This document shows positions 5,427 through 12,718 of a DNA stretch of 24,503 nucleotides, one piece after another; position 1 is the first letter of the stretch, and every line of letters begins with the position of its first letter. Both the position numbers and the translations under genes were made by a program. The notes beneath the pieces are model-generated. The model searched no databases. It was not told the DNA's origin and worked only from the letters and a program-made list of their open reading frames with translations. Source of the stretch: a virus. The DNA lies in the IMG/VR virus record IMGVR_UViG_3300028810_000010, positions 1 to 24,503 of that record; one strand, given 5' to 3'.

Positions 5427-5729
5427 ATGAGGATCTGCACAGTGAACGTGGCCGGGTCGGTCTGCGGCCAGGAGGTCGCAGGCGAGATTCACTGGGAGGG
5501 CGAGGACTACACCGACGAGGCGTGCGCGAGCCACCTGTACCTGTTCGAGAAGATTGCGGGCCACGCCGTGACGCGCTACCCGACCTGCGCCATCGAGGTG
5601 CTCGACCCGTACAGCCGCGTCGACCTGGTCGCCTGTGGCGAGGTGGCCAAGACCAAGGCGCAGTGGGACGAGCGAGGGGCGATCTGGATCTGCTCCGGTC
5701 ACCTCATGGTGCTGGCGGAGGCTAACTGA
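5427..5729 (+). CDS. Putative tandem zinc-ribbon protein (100 aa)
   Basis: The protein appears to be an internal duplication. Repeat 1 has C4...C13-G-x-x-V-A...E-A-C33-x-x-H36-L; repeat 2 has C54...C70-G-E-V-A...I-W-I-C89-x-x-H92-L. Each repeat therefore offers Cys-Cys-Cys-His for one zinc. Such CCCH ribbons often bind nucleic acid or mediate protein contacts, but no named family is recognised. ATG 5427 is set by the SAS-like element ending three bases upstream. It leads the last transcription unit before the terminator. Confidence 0.75.
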   Translation: MRICTVNVAGSVCGQEVAGEIHWEGEDYTDEACASHLYLFEKIAGHAVTRYPTCAIEVLDPYSRVDLVACGEVAKTKAQWDERGAIWICSGHLMVLAEAN

Positions 5730-5956
5730 TGAGCACATTCTGGGCCAGTTTCCTCATCGGCCTGGCGGTCGGTCTGGCCCTGGCCTACTGCACCAATCCG
5801 CTGGAGCTATTCCGCGCTCCACGGCGCAGGCCACACGTCCATCGGGGCGATAGCTGGGACGGGCACTACGAGCACTGTCGATGCGGTGCCTCGGCCGGAG
5901 ATCGAGTCGGCAGCCACGGGCTGCGCTGCGTCCAATTCGAGGAGTGGGGCCAGTGA
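5729..5956 (+). CDS. Single-pass membrane protein with Cys/His motif (75 aa)
   Basis: ATG 5729 overlaps the upstream stop by one base. An N-terminal hydrophobic helix (about 4-21) is followed by a basic segment (FRAPRRRPHVHRG) and a Cys/His cluster, HYEHCRCGA...GSHGLRC (Cys 50, 52, 67; His 46, 49, 63). A membrane anchor followed by C-x-C-G also occurs in the leftward gene 23626-23823. The basic residues after the helix suggest the Cys/His domain is cytoplasmic. Function unknown. Confidence 0.65.
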   Translation: MSTFWASFLIGLAVGLALAYCTNPLELFRAPRRRPHVHRGDSWDGHYEHCRCGASAGDRVGSHGLRCVQFEEWGQ

Positions 5957-6129
5957 CGGTGGCGGAGCTGCGCAAGATCCTGGAGACTGCGCCCGACGAC
6001 GCGGACGTCGTGTTTGGTGAGACCGGATACGACGTCGAGTACGCCTACACCGCGATGCACTGGATCGGCATCGCCACCCCCACACCGCGTCAGGTACCGG
6101 TGCTGAAACTGGAGGGACTGAGCACATGA
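5953..6129 (+). CDS. Small TVAEL-type phage protein (58 aa)
   Basis: The protein begins MTVAELRKILETAPDDADVV and then GETGYDVEYAYTAMHW. The TVAEL-x-x-x-L-x-x-x-P-x-D-A-x-V-x-F opening is widespread in small phage and prophage proteins of unknown function, apparently a compact alpha/beta domain. GTG 5953 overlaps the previous stop (GTGA) and is preceded by GGAG; GTG 5959 is an alternative. It is coupled to the next gene by ATGA. Confidence 0.7.
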   Translation: MTVAELRKILETAPDDADVVFGETGYDVEYAYTAMHWIGIATPTPRQVPVLKLEGLST

Positions 6130-6332
6130 AGAACCTCGCGATCGAGATTCCGCGCATCCCACCCCAGGTGTGGTTCTGGTTTCGACAGGTGCTGGTCGTG
6201 CTCGGCGCGGCGCTGGGCATCGCCGGACTGATCTGGCTGATCGGGGCGATCCACATGAACGCCGGGTCGTGGCTTGGGGTGTTCGGGCTGCTGATCTCGA
6301 TGGTGATGCTGATTGAGGGGTTCCTCCCATGA
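6126..6332 (+). CDS. Two-helix membrane protein (68 aa)
   Basis: ATG 6126 overlaps the preceding stop. After a short N-terminus (MKNLAIEIPRIPPQ) there are two long hydrophobic segments, about 16-44 and 48-66, joined by HMNAGS, with almost no tail after the second. The layout is holin-like, but its location far from the endolysin argues against a primary lysis role. Function unknown. Confidence 0.65.
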   Translation: MKNLAIEIPRIPPQVWFWFRQVLVVLGAALGIAGLIWLIGAIHMNAGSWLGVFGLLISMVMLIEGFLP

Positions 6333-6622
6333 GCGCGCCCGAGCCCCAGCCGGTCGAGTGGCGACCGGGGGATCCGCCAATCCTGGTGTTTGCGGGAAGC
6401 TACGCCCAAGCCGAGTACTGGGCGCACTACGTCGCCAAGCTGCCGAACAGTCGACAGGCGTTCCGCTACATGCGCTACGCTCATGATCTGCGTGGGTATC
6501 GCGGGAACAGGGCCGTAATGGTCGGCTCGTTCTGGCATCGGAAGGGCGACGAGATCAGCGACATGCTGGATTACGCCAAGCTGATGAATCTGACCTGGCT
6601 CCCCGACTACGACGTCCGCTAA
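6329..6622 (+). CDS. Unknown phage protein of the FAGSYAQAEYWA type (97 aa)
   Basis: ATG 6329 overlaps the previous stop. After a Pro-rich start there is PPILVFAGSYAQAEYWAHYV, then AFRYMRYAHDLRGYRGNRAVMVGSFWHR and an acidic C-terminal helix. A strand followed by an AxxW helix and a later R-Y-x-x-x-x-x-x-L-R-G segment recurs in small actinophage proteins of unknown function and suggests a Rossmann-like fold. It is the last gene before the intrinsic terminator. Confidence 0.7.
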   Translation: MSAPEPQPVEWRPGDPPILVFAGSYAQAEYWAHYVAKLPNSRQAFRYMRYAHDLRGYRGNRAVMVGSFWHRKGDEISDMLDYAKLMNLTWLPDYDVR

Positions 6623-6636
6623 GCCTCCCGCACCGG

Positions 6637-6670
6637 ACCCCCAACCAATGGTTGGGGGTTCGACTTTTTT
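6637..6670 (+). terminator. Intrinsic terminator ending the small-gene array
   Basis: A perfect 10-base-pair stem, ACCCCCAACC (6637-6646) with GGTTGGGGGT (6650-6659), loop AAT, followed by CGAC and six T (6665-6670). It lies 15 bases after the last stop of the array and just upstream of the terminase promoter, separating the two transcription units. Confidence 0.9.
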
Positions 6671-6699
6671 AGGCCATCGCGCCAGCCCTGGCAGGCCAT
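6671..6699 (+). repeat. Direct repeat AGGCCAT upstream of the terminase promoter
   Basis: AGGCCAT occurs at 6671-6677 and 6693-6699, 22 bases apart (about two helical turns), each followed by a GC/CG-rich step. A small inverted repeat GCCAG-CC-CTGGC (6681-6692) sits between them. The spacing and the position just 5' of the -35 are suitable for a dimeric regulator, but the motif is short. Confidence 0.35.
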
Positions 6700-6716
6700 G
6701 CGATTTGGGGGCGCAC

Positions 6717-6746
6717 TTGCGCCGCTGCCAACCCGTCTGGTAGACT
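6717..6746 (+). promoter_or_regulatory. Extended -10 promoter for the structural genes
   Basis: TTGCGC (6717-6722), 18 bases, TAGACT (6741-6746) preceded by TGG. The -35 is half of a perfect inverted repeat GCGCA-CT-TGCGC (6711-6722), a possible operator. Seven bases separate the -10 from the GTG at 6754, the same geometry as 588-601, so the transcript should begin at or next to the start codon. Confidence 0.65.
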
Positions 6747-6753
6747 GGGTCTC

Positions 6754-7221
6754 GTGTCCGAGTACCCGAGCCGCGAACTGGAAATGCTCGACCAGATCGC
6801 CAAGGATCGCGAAGCGCTCGAACTACGCTTGCGACACATGGGTTACCAGGATATTGCTGATATCCAGGGCGTTACCGTCCCTACCGTCCGGAAGCGCATC
6901 AGGCGCGCGATCCAGGCCGGAATCCCCAAGGAGACGCGTGATCAGGCACGGACCCTTGAAGTCACCCGGATCGACCGTCTCCAGCGCTTTAATGAACTGG
7001 TTATTCAGTCGGCCGCCACGACACTCGCTGAGAAGCTCGCAGCCCAACAGGCTTGGTTGGCTGCTTCAAAGGTACGAGCTGCCCTCCTCGGTCTCAACAT
7101 GCCAGCTGAGCTGGAAGTCAAGTACTCCGGCGCACTGGACCATGAGATCGAGGCTCTGATGGTCGAGATGGGCGGTCAACCCGCCGTGATAGACGGCGAG
7201 GTAGTCGACGCCGATGACTGA
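6754..7221 (+). CDS. terS: Terminase small subunit
   Basis: A 155-aa protein with a clear N-terminal helix-turn-helix (LRHMGYQDIADIQGVTVPTV, about residues 27-46, then RKRIRRAIQ), a central helical region rich in Arg, Gln and Ala, and a C-terminal acidic tail, as expected for a phage TerS that recognises the packaging site and recruits the large subunit. It sits directly before the large terminase with an 8-base overlap. GTG 6754 has no Shine-Dalgarno (GGGTCTC precedes it) but lies where transcription should start, pointing to leaderless translation; the next in-frame ATG (6784) has no better site. Assignment rests on the HTH, size and context. Confidence 0.85.
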   Translation: MSEYPSRELEMLDQIAKDREALELRLRHMGYQDIADIQGVTVPTVRKRIRRAIQAGIPKETRDQARTLEVTRIDRLQRFNELVIQSAATTLAEKLAAQQAWLAASKVRAALLGLNMPAELEVKYSGALDHEIEALMVEMGGQPAVIDGEVVDADD

Positions 7222-8644
7222 CCCGCCCCGCAATTGGCGCCAAGGCTACGGTCCTGGCGACGGCGAGTGGCGGGCTTGGGAGCCGGAGCGCAAGCAGCAT
7301 TTGCGCGACCGGCTGGCTCAGGAGATCGAGAAGCGGCGCACGATGTGGCGCTGCGACATGCCGTTCTGCGATGGGCGACCCCATGAGGGGTGGGTCGCGC
7401 CGCACGCGCGGTATACACAGCTTGCCCCGCCCGACACCCCCAGAACTGTGCGTGATCCGCGTCAGGCCGCGCCGGTACAAGTCACACTTCCATGGTTGGA
7501 GTGGCTGATCATGGCGGGTCGAGGGTGGGGCAAGACCCGTACTGGAGCCGAGTTCATTCGTGAGCAGGTGACGAAGCTAGGCCCACCGGGTCGAATCGCG
7601 CTCATCGGGCGTACGGCGGCCGATGTGCGTGATGTCATGATCCTAGGCGAGTCGGGATTGCTGTCGGTATTCCCCGCTTGGGAGCGACCGGTTCACTACC
7701 CGAGTAAGCGTGCCGTGCACTTCAAGAATGGCGCGGTTGCGTTCTGCTACAGCTCGGATGAGCCAGACCAGCTCCGAGGCCCGCAGCATCACGCGGCCTG
7801 GATCGACGAGATGGCGACTTTCAACCATCTTGAGGACGTGTTCACCAACTACCGGCTTGGTCTGCGGCTGGGCTCGGACCCCCGTTGCGTGATCACGACC
7901 ACCCCACGCCCTCGGCCGGAGATCCGGGAGCTGAGGTACTCACCGACCACAGTCATCACCAGTGGCCGGACGTATGATAATCTCCACAATCTGGCTCCTG
8001 TCTTCCAAGAGACGGTCCTGCGCAAGTACGAGGGCTCGCGACTTGGAAGGCAGGAGCTGGAGGGCGAGCTCCTCGAAGATGTTGAGGGCGCGCTTTGGAC
8101 TAACGATCTCATTGAAGAGCACCGGGCCGACATCAAGATGGTCGAGCCGTTCATGTCTCAGATGGAGATCGTGGTCGCGATTGACCCAGCAGTGACCTAC
8201 GGCGGCGACGAGACTGGCATTATCGTCGCAGCCAGGCTTGACCACGAGGGATTCGTCCTCGCGGACATGTCGGGTCACTACACCCCGCACGGATGGGCTC
8301 AAGCTGCGATCCAGGCGGCAGCCGCCTGGGGCGCAAGCTACATTGTCGCCGAGACGAACAACGGCGGCGAGATGGTCCGCACTACTCTAGAATCCGAGCG
8401 TCTGCCGCAAGGAGTGAGATTCAGACCCGTCACCGCGAGCCGAGGTAAACGACTGCGAGCCGAGCCGGTGAGCACCCTGTACGAACAGGGACTCGTTCAC
8501 CACGTCGGGATCCACCACACGCTGGAGGATCAAATGACGACGTGGACACCAGCCGACCGCTTGTCCCCCGACCGCCTCGATGCGCTGGTATGGGCCATTT
8601 CTCACCTATTCTTCCGGAGGCGCGGGATGGCGGATGTCGCGTAG
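7214..8644 (+). CDS. terL: Terminase large subunit (ATPase and nuclease)
   Basis: A 476-aa motor that packages DNA into the prohead. Walker A is AGRGWGKTRTG (101-111), Walker B is AAWIDE (194-199), and the coupling motif is CVITTTPRP (225-233). The C-terminal RNase H-like nuclease has D324 in VAIDPAVT, E380 in IVAETNNGG and an acidic pair in SPDRLDALVW (451-460). An N-terminal CDMPFCDGRPHEGW segment (Cys 47, Cys 52, His 57) resembles a zinc knuckle seen in actinophage terminases. ATG 7214 overlaps terS by 8 bases. Full length with all key residues present. Confidence 0.95.
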   Translation: MTDPPRNWRQGYGPGDGEWRAWEPERKQHLRDRLAQEIEKRRTMWRCDMPFCDGRPHEGWVAPHARYTQLAPPDTPRTVRDPRQAAPVQVTLPWLEWLIMAGRGWGKTRTGAEFIREQVTKLGPPGRIALIGRTAADVRDVMILGESGLLSVFPAWERPVHYPSKRAVHFKNGAVAFCYSSDEPDQLRGPQHHAAWIDEMATFNHLEDVFTNYRLGLRLGSDPRCVITTTPRPRPEIRELRYSPTTVITSGRTYDNLHNLAPVFQETVLRKYEGSRLGRQELEGELLEDVEGALWTNDLIEEHRADIKMVEPFMSQMEIVVAIDPAVTYGGDETGIIVAARLDHEGFVLADMSGHYTPHGWAQAAIQAAAAWGASYIVAETNNGGEMVRTTLESERLPQGVRFRPVTASRGKRLRAEPVSTLYEQGLVHHVGIHHTLEDQMTTWTPADRLSPDRLDALVWAISHLFFRRRGMADVA

Positions 8645-10007
8645 CACAAGCTCCCCGATTGAGCCCGGGGGAGGCTGGGTCGGCGCGCTAAAAGGCGCGG
8701 CTAGCCTGCTGGCAGACCAGGCTTCTCGTAGTCTGGCGCGTCGATCCATGCCTGGGACAGAGTTCCCTTACGGTGGTTCATTCCACGTCGCGGGGACTGA
8801 CACGATATACGTGACAATGGGTCCAGATGGCCTGTACCAGTGGTATCAGGACGGCCAAACTGGATGGCGAAACAGCGCGGTTGCTTACCGCTGTATTGTC
8901 GCGATCGCCACGAACGCTGCTACCTGCCCACTCGAAATCCTGAACGAAAACGGGGAGGTGATCCCCGATGAGGTGGCTGATCTCTGGAACCACGCTCCCA
9001 ACAGTTACATGTCCGCCAGAGTTCTACGCGAGATCAGCTGGCTCCGACTAGAAACGCAGGGCCAGTGCTTCATCTACATGGACAGGGGCGACTCGGGACA
9101 GGGACCGGTCGCCTCGATCCATGTTTTGGACCAGAGCTGGGCGATCGAGCCCGTCATCGACAACACCGGACCGGAAGACACCCAGACACTGATTGGGTAC
9201 CATGTCCACGGATCCAGCGGGCGAACGGGTTTCCTTCTACCTGAGGAAATGCTCTGGCTGCGGTACCCGGATCCTGATGACATCTGGGCCGCTTTGCCGC
9301 CGCTGCGAGCGGCTCGATTTGCGCTTGAACTGGACGATTATGCGCGTCGTTACCAGTCCGCGACTTTGCAGCGTGGAGGAACCCCAGGTGGAGTCGTATA
9401 TCTCGGCGACGTGGACGAGGGCACGCACAAGCAGGTCCGCGCGGATCTAGCCGCGCGACACGAATCGCCCGAGAATGCCGGGCGGCATCTGATCCTTAGT
9501 GGGCCAGTTCCCGCTAAGTACGAACGCATCGGTCTAACGAGTGAGGAGGTTTCGTATCTCGACACCCGGGTGCGCACTGCCGAAGAAGTGATGTTGGCCT
9601 TCGGCGTTCCCCGCGATTACCTGATGGGTGGCACGACGTACGAAAACCGAGCGGCTGCGCGAGCCACACTCTGGTCCGACACCATTGTTCCCAAGCTCCA
9701 GGTCGTCGCTTCTGAAATCGACCTACAAACGGTGCCGGACCCGCGACAGACCGCCGAATTCAATACCGGGGAGGTGGAAGCACTCCAGGAGTCGGAAGAC
9801 CAGCGGGTTACTCGGACAGTGTCCCTGGTCGAAGCCGACATCTTGACGATTGACGAGGCACGTGCCGAAGTTGGACACGAACCGTTGCCGGGGGGCCTGG
9901 GCGCGCTCACCCTGACACTGTACCGCACACGCGCTCAGGCTCCACCCGTCCGAAACGGGAATGGCCACGTCCTCCCAATCCTGGACCCGATTGGATCTGC
10001 CACGTGA
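8634..10007 (+). CDS. Portal protein (HK97 family)
   Basis: A 457-aa portal that forms the dodecameric DNA entry ring. Recognisable segments are NSAVAYRCIVAIATNAATCP after the variable N-terminus, ISWLRLETQGQCFIYMDR, EEVMLAFGVPRDYL followed by TTYENRAAARATLW, and the late LTIDEARAEVGHEPLPGG. Together these are characteristic of the Phage_portal (HK97 gp3) family. ATG 8634 overlaps the end of terL, with GGAGG upstream inside terL. The length is normal for the family. Confidence 0.93.
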   Translation: MSRSTSSPIEPGGGWVGALKGAASLLADQASRSLARRSMPGTEFPYGGSFHVAGTDTIYVTMGPDGLYQWYQDGQTGWRNSAVAYRCIVAIATNAATCPLEILNENGEVIPDEVADLWNHAPNSYMSARVLREISWLRLETQGQCFIYMDRGDSGQGPVASIHVLDQSWAIEPVIDNTGPEDTQTLIGYHVHGSSGRTGFLLPEEMLWLRYPDPDDIWAALPPLRAARFALELDDYARRYQSATLQRGGTPGGVVYLGDVDEGTHKQVRADLAARHESPENAGRHLILSGPVPAKYERIGLTSEEVSYLDTRVRTAEEVMLAFGVPRDYLMGGTTYENRAAARATLWSDTIVPKLQVVASEIDLQTVPDPRQTAEFNTGEVEALQESEDQRVTRTVSLVEADILTIDEARAEVGHEPLPGGLGALTLTLYRTRAQAPPVRNGNGHVLPILDPIGSAT

Positions 10008-10288
10008 CTAAGCTACTAGTCATACCCGCTCTTCCGCTTGAAGCGGACCGAACCGGCCATGCGATTCTGCTGCGTGAGGGTCCGCTGGACGGACAGACCG
10101 GCGAGCATATTGGGACTCTGCCCCCCAAGCTCGAACTCAAGATTGGCGTCTACGGTACGTGGACGTACCTGCGTACAGGCGAGATGACCGAAGTGACTGA
10201 CTTTATCCCGGGCTCTACCACGGCGCGCACCCGCGATGGTCGCGTCTATCAGTGGAATGGTAGAGACCCGAATGGAAATCGTATCTGA
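10004..10288 (+). CDS. Small GPLDG-type protein between portal and protease (94 aa)
   Basis: GTG 10004 overlaps the portal stop (GTGA). The protein includes HAILLREGPLDGQTGEHIG, a beta-rich middle (KIGVYGTWTYLRTG) and ARTRDGRVYQWNGRDPNG. The R-x-GPLDG motif followed by short strands recurs in small actinophage proteins of unknown function. Its fixed place between portal and protease suggests a head-associated or accessory role, but this is inference. It overlaps the protease start by 17 bases. Confidence 0.75.
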   Translation: MTKLLVIPALPLEADRTGHAILLREGPLDGQTGEHIGTLPPKLELKIGVYGTWTYLRTGEMTEVTDFIPGSTTARTRDGRVYQWNGRDPNGNRI

Positions 10289-10817
10289 CGCCTACCGCTA
10301 TGTAGCGTTCAGCGACCTCACTGTTCGTACCGACCCCGACGGCGACGATCCCCACTTTGAGGGCTGGGCTTGTAGGCACGGCGTGCTCGACGCCTATGGC
10401 ACGACGTTTCAGGCTGGCTGCTGGTCAGCGGGTGGTCTGGACGGCGAGCCGTACGCGCTGTGTTGGATGCACGACCCCACCGTCCCAGTCGGAGTGTTCC
10501 GGGCGGAGGACCAGGCCGAGGGGCTATGGATCCGAGGATGGTGGGACGACACCACTGACGGGCACGATGCCCGCACCAAGGGAAGTTCCGGGTCAGCCCC
10601 CGAGCTGTCCGTGGGATTCCGTCAAGCGATCTTCGACGAGGACGAGCCAAACCGGATCGTTGCAGTCAAACTCGTCGAGGTCAGCCAGATCACAGCACGC
10701 ATGGCCGCTGTGCCTGGATCTCAGTTTACGGCAGCTCGATCGGCCCCTGCCACCGGTCGTTCCGTCGCCGCAGCGCGGCTGCGATTGAGGACCGTTCAAC
10801 TAGGAGGACGACCGTGA
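10272..10817 (+). CDS. Prohead (capsid maturation) protease, HK97/S78 family
   Basis: A 181-aa protein with the S78 layout: FEGWACRHGVLDAYGTTFQAG (substrate and fold region, about 29-49), then YALCWMHDPTVPVGVF with the catalytic His 67, and SAPELSVGFRQ with the nucleophile Ser 113, followed by LVEVSQIT, whose Glu may complete the triad. It cleaves the N-terminal scaffold part of the capsid protein, encoded next. ATG 10272 is chosen because it immediately begins the conserved domain; overlaps on both sides fit an operon. Confidence 0.9.
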   Translation: MEIVSDAYRYVAFSDLTVRTDPDGDDPHFEGWACRHGVLDAYGTTFQAGCWSAGGLDGEPYALCWMHDPTVPVGVFRAEDQAEGLWIRGWWDDTTDGHDARTKGSSGSAPELSVGFRQAIFDEDEPNRIVAVKLVEVSQITARMAAVPGSQFTAARSAPATGRSVAAARLRLRTVQLGGRP

Positions 10818-12121
10818 ACCGCCGACCCATCACCGTCGCGCAGACCCTGCGCGCCCGACGTCGCGCCTTTGGCGCCACAGGTTGGCGAACCGCGCCGACC
10901 ACCGTCGACTACACCCAGTTCACTGACGCCGAGTTGCAGCAGGCTCGGTCCGAGGTGCTCGAAGCGCTGGGAGGCGAGAACGCGACCGACGAGGACGCCG
11001 CTCGCGCCGATCAGATCGCAGGCGAGATCGAGCGCCGCAACACTGTCACCGAGGCTACCAACGAGCGCCGTCGTCGCCTGGCCAACACCACGGTCGTCGA
11101 GCGCTGGCGCCCGGAGGGTGGTCAGCCGCAGCGCCGAGGTCAGCAGCGCGACGATCCCGCACCCCCGAGCAACCCGATCATCCCGGCCGACTGGCGCGAC
11201 CAGTTGGCAGCCGGAGCCGAGGCTTACCGCGAACGGGGCATGACCGGTGCGGCCGAGGTGCTGCGCCTCCCCGACGCCACCGATCTCCGCGCACTCGTCA
11301 CCACGGTAACACTGCCCGGTCAGCCGCAGCGGCTGCCGGGAATCGTGCACCCGCCAGACCAGGTGCTCAAGGTGGCCGACTTGCTCGACCAGCAGACCGC
11401 TACCTCGGGTTCGGTCGAGTGGGTCATCGAGACGTCGACCGCACCGCCTGCGGCGGAAGTCGCGGAGGGTTCGGCCAAGCCCGAAGCCGCCATGACGTTC
11501 ACGGTCGCGAGTGCCGCGTTGGCTACCATCGCGGTGTGGATCCCACTCACGCGTCAGTCGGCCGAGGACAACGCCCAGCTGACCGGGTACATCCAGGGTC
11601 GCCTGTCGTTCGCCGTCGAGAAGCGGATCGACACGCAGGTGCTGAACGGTAACGGTACCGCCCCCAACATGCGGGGCATCCTCAACACGGTGGGCATCCA
11701 GGAGCAGGACACCACCGACGGGATGCTGATCTCGATCCGCAAGGCGATCACCAAGACTCAGGTCTCGGGGTACAACCCGTCCGGTGTGGTCATGCATCCG
11801 GTCGACTGGGAAGCCGTCGAGCTGACCCAGGACTCCACCTCGGGCATGTTCCTCTTCACCAAGGACCCAGCATCCCTCGCGGCGCCTCGCGTTTGGGGCC
11901 TTCCGGTCGTGCCCACGGTTGGAATCGCGGCGGGTACCGCGCTGGTCGGTGCGTTCAAGGAAGGCGCCACCCTCTGGCGCAAGCCGGGCGTGCGAATCTT
12001 GATGTCGGACAGCCACGTCGACAACTTCATCAAGAACATCCTGGTCCTGCTGGCAGAGACCCGCGCGCAGCTCGCGGTTTACGCGCCGGCCGCCTTCATC
12101 AAGGTGTACGACGTTCCGTGA
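10814..12121 (+). CDS. Major capsid protein (HK97 fold)
   Basis: A 435-aa protein. Residues 1-130 are charged and helical (FTDAELQQARSEVLEALGG; IERRNTVTEATNERRRRLA), matching an HK97-type delta/scaffold region removed by the protease. The mature part begins near 150 and has the N-arm, then VWIPLTRQSAEDNAQL, the E-loop/P-domain segment VLNGNGTAPNMRGILN, SGVVMHPVDWE and a C-terminal RILMSDSHVDNFIKN. GTG 10814 follows GGAGG and overlaps the protease stop. Codon third positions are the most GC-rich in the window, consistent with high expression. Confidence 0.93.
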   Translation: MNRRPITVAQTLRARRRAFGATGWRTAPTTVDYTQFTDAELQQARSEVLEALGGENATDEDAARADQIAGEIERRNTVTEATNERRRRLANTTVVERWRPEGGQPQRRGQQRDDPAPPSNPIIPADWRDQLAAGAEAYRERGMTGAAEVLRLPDATDLRALVTTVTLPGQPQRLPGIVHPPDQVLKVADLLDQQTATSGSVEWVIETSTAPPAAEVAEGSAKPEAAMTFTVASAALATIAVWIPLTRQSAEDNAQLTGYIQGRLSFAVEKRIDTQVLNGNGTAPNMRGILNTVGIQEQDTTDGMLISIRKAITKTQVSGYNPSGVVMHPVDWEAVELTQDSTSGMFLFTKDPASLAAPRVWGLPVVPTVGIAAGTALVGAFKEGATLWRKPGVRILMSDSHVDNFIKNILVLLAETRAQLAVYAPAAFIKVYDVP

Positions 12122-12137
12122 GCAAGTGCCGCTGCTG

Positions 12138-12171
12138 CGGGATGGGGGTCGGCGACAAGGCCCCCATCCCG
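12138..12171 (+). terminator. Strong hairpin after the capsid gene, without a T tract
   Basis: A perfect 11-base-pair stem, CGGGATGGGGG (12138-12148) with CCCCCATCCCG (12161-12171), loop of 12 bases, 17 bases after the capsid stop. No T run follows, so it may be an inefficient terminator, an RNA-stabilising 3' end or an attenuation point that lowers expression of the connector genes relative to capsid. Confidence 0.6.
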
Positions 12172-12193
12172 CCTAAGCGATACGAGGGACCCG

Positions 12194-12718
12194 ATGAGTT
12201 ACTGCACGATCGACCAAGCAAAGAGTGCAGGTGCCGTGGGCACCGACACGGAGATCCAGGAAGCGATAGCCAGCGCCCAGACGGTAATCGACTTGTATAC
12301 CCGGTCAATCTGGGAACCGACGGACACGACGATTCCGGTAGCGGTGAGTAACGGTGTCGGTCGACTTTCGCGTTGGGCAGCGTCTGTCGAGTCAGGATCC
12401 TTGGGGTCCGACGGACACACTTGGTACGCGAGCGGCTTGGTTACTGGTGAGGTATTCGTTGCCGGCGATTACGGCACTCGTGAGACTCCACTGGGCGTAC
12501 AGATGGCTGCAGCGCGTCTGGCGGCGATGTACTCACCGGCTCCGTTTACTGCTCAGGCCGATGACGAGGGCAATCCGGTCGGCCGTCCCCCTGCTCCGAC
12601 TCAGCAAGACGAGACCGACCCGGCACCCCCGGGTGGGATGAACTACGAGAGGACCACCGGCGACCCCGTCGCCGACGCCTGGCTCGAACCCTACAAGACG
12701 AATCGGGTACTAGTCTGA
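12194..12718 (+). CDS. Head-tail connector (adaptor), gp6-like
   Basis: A 174-aa protein directly after the capsid gene. The N-terminal part MSYCTIDQAKSAGAVGTDTE, then IQEAIASAQTVIDLYTRSIW, is the usual start of HK97 gp6-like adaptors, which bind the portal ring. A helix near 95-115 (PLGVQMAAARLAAMYSP) fits the adaptor helical bundle. The C-terminal third is Pro/Asp-rich. GAGGGA precedes ATG 12194. Assignment is by motif and position. Confidence 0.8.
   Translation: MSYCTIDQAKSAGAVGTDTEIQEAIASAQTVIDLYTRSIWEPTDTTIPVAVSNGVGRLSRWAASVESGSLGSDGHTWYASGLVTGEVFVAGDYGTRETPLGVQMAAARLAAMYSPAPFTAQADDEGNPVGRPPAPTQQDETDPAPPGGMNYERTTGDPVADAWLEPYKTNRVLV

Noticed and set aside
4770-5738. A 322-codon minus-strand frame across four small genes and promoter copy 4
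   Set aside because: It spans the ends of five rightward coupled genes and the promoter. Composition is shadow-like, and no leftward promoter or Shine-Dalgarno is seen.
5807-6538. A 243-codon minus-strand frame opposite 5729-6622
   Set aside because: It is Pro/Ser/Arg-rich and opposite five consistently spaced rightward genes, with no start signal.
10796-12016. A 406-codon open frame antisense to the capsid gene
   Set aside because: It mirrors the capsid gene, whose fold motifs are clear. Gly/Arg/Asp/His-rich composition and lack of a start signal mark it as a shadow.
12118-12351. A possible 77-aa Cys-containing protein starting at a GTG that overlaps the capsid stop
   Set aside because: Two thirds of it runs under the well-supported adaptor gene in another frame, with shadow-like Asp/Gly/His composition. 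The part outside the overlap is the 11-base-pair hairpin, a simpler explanation.
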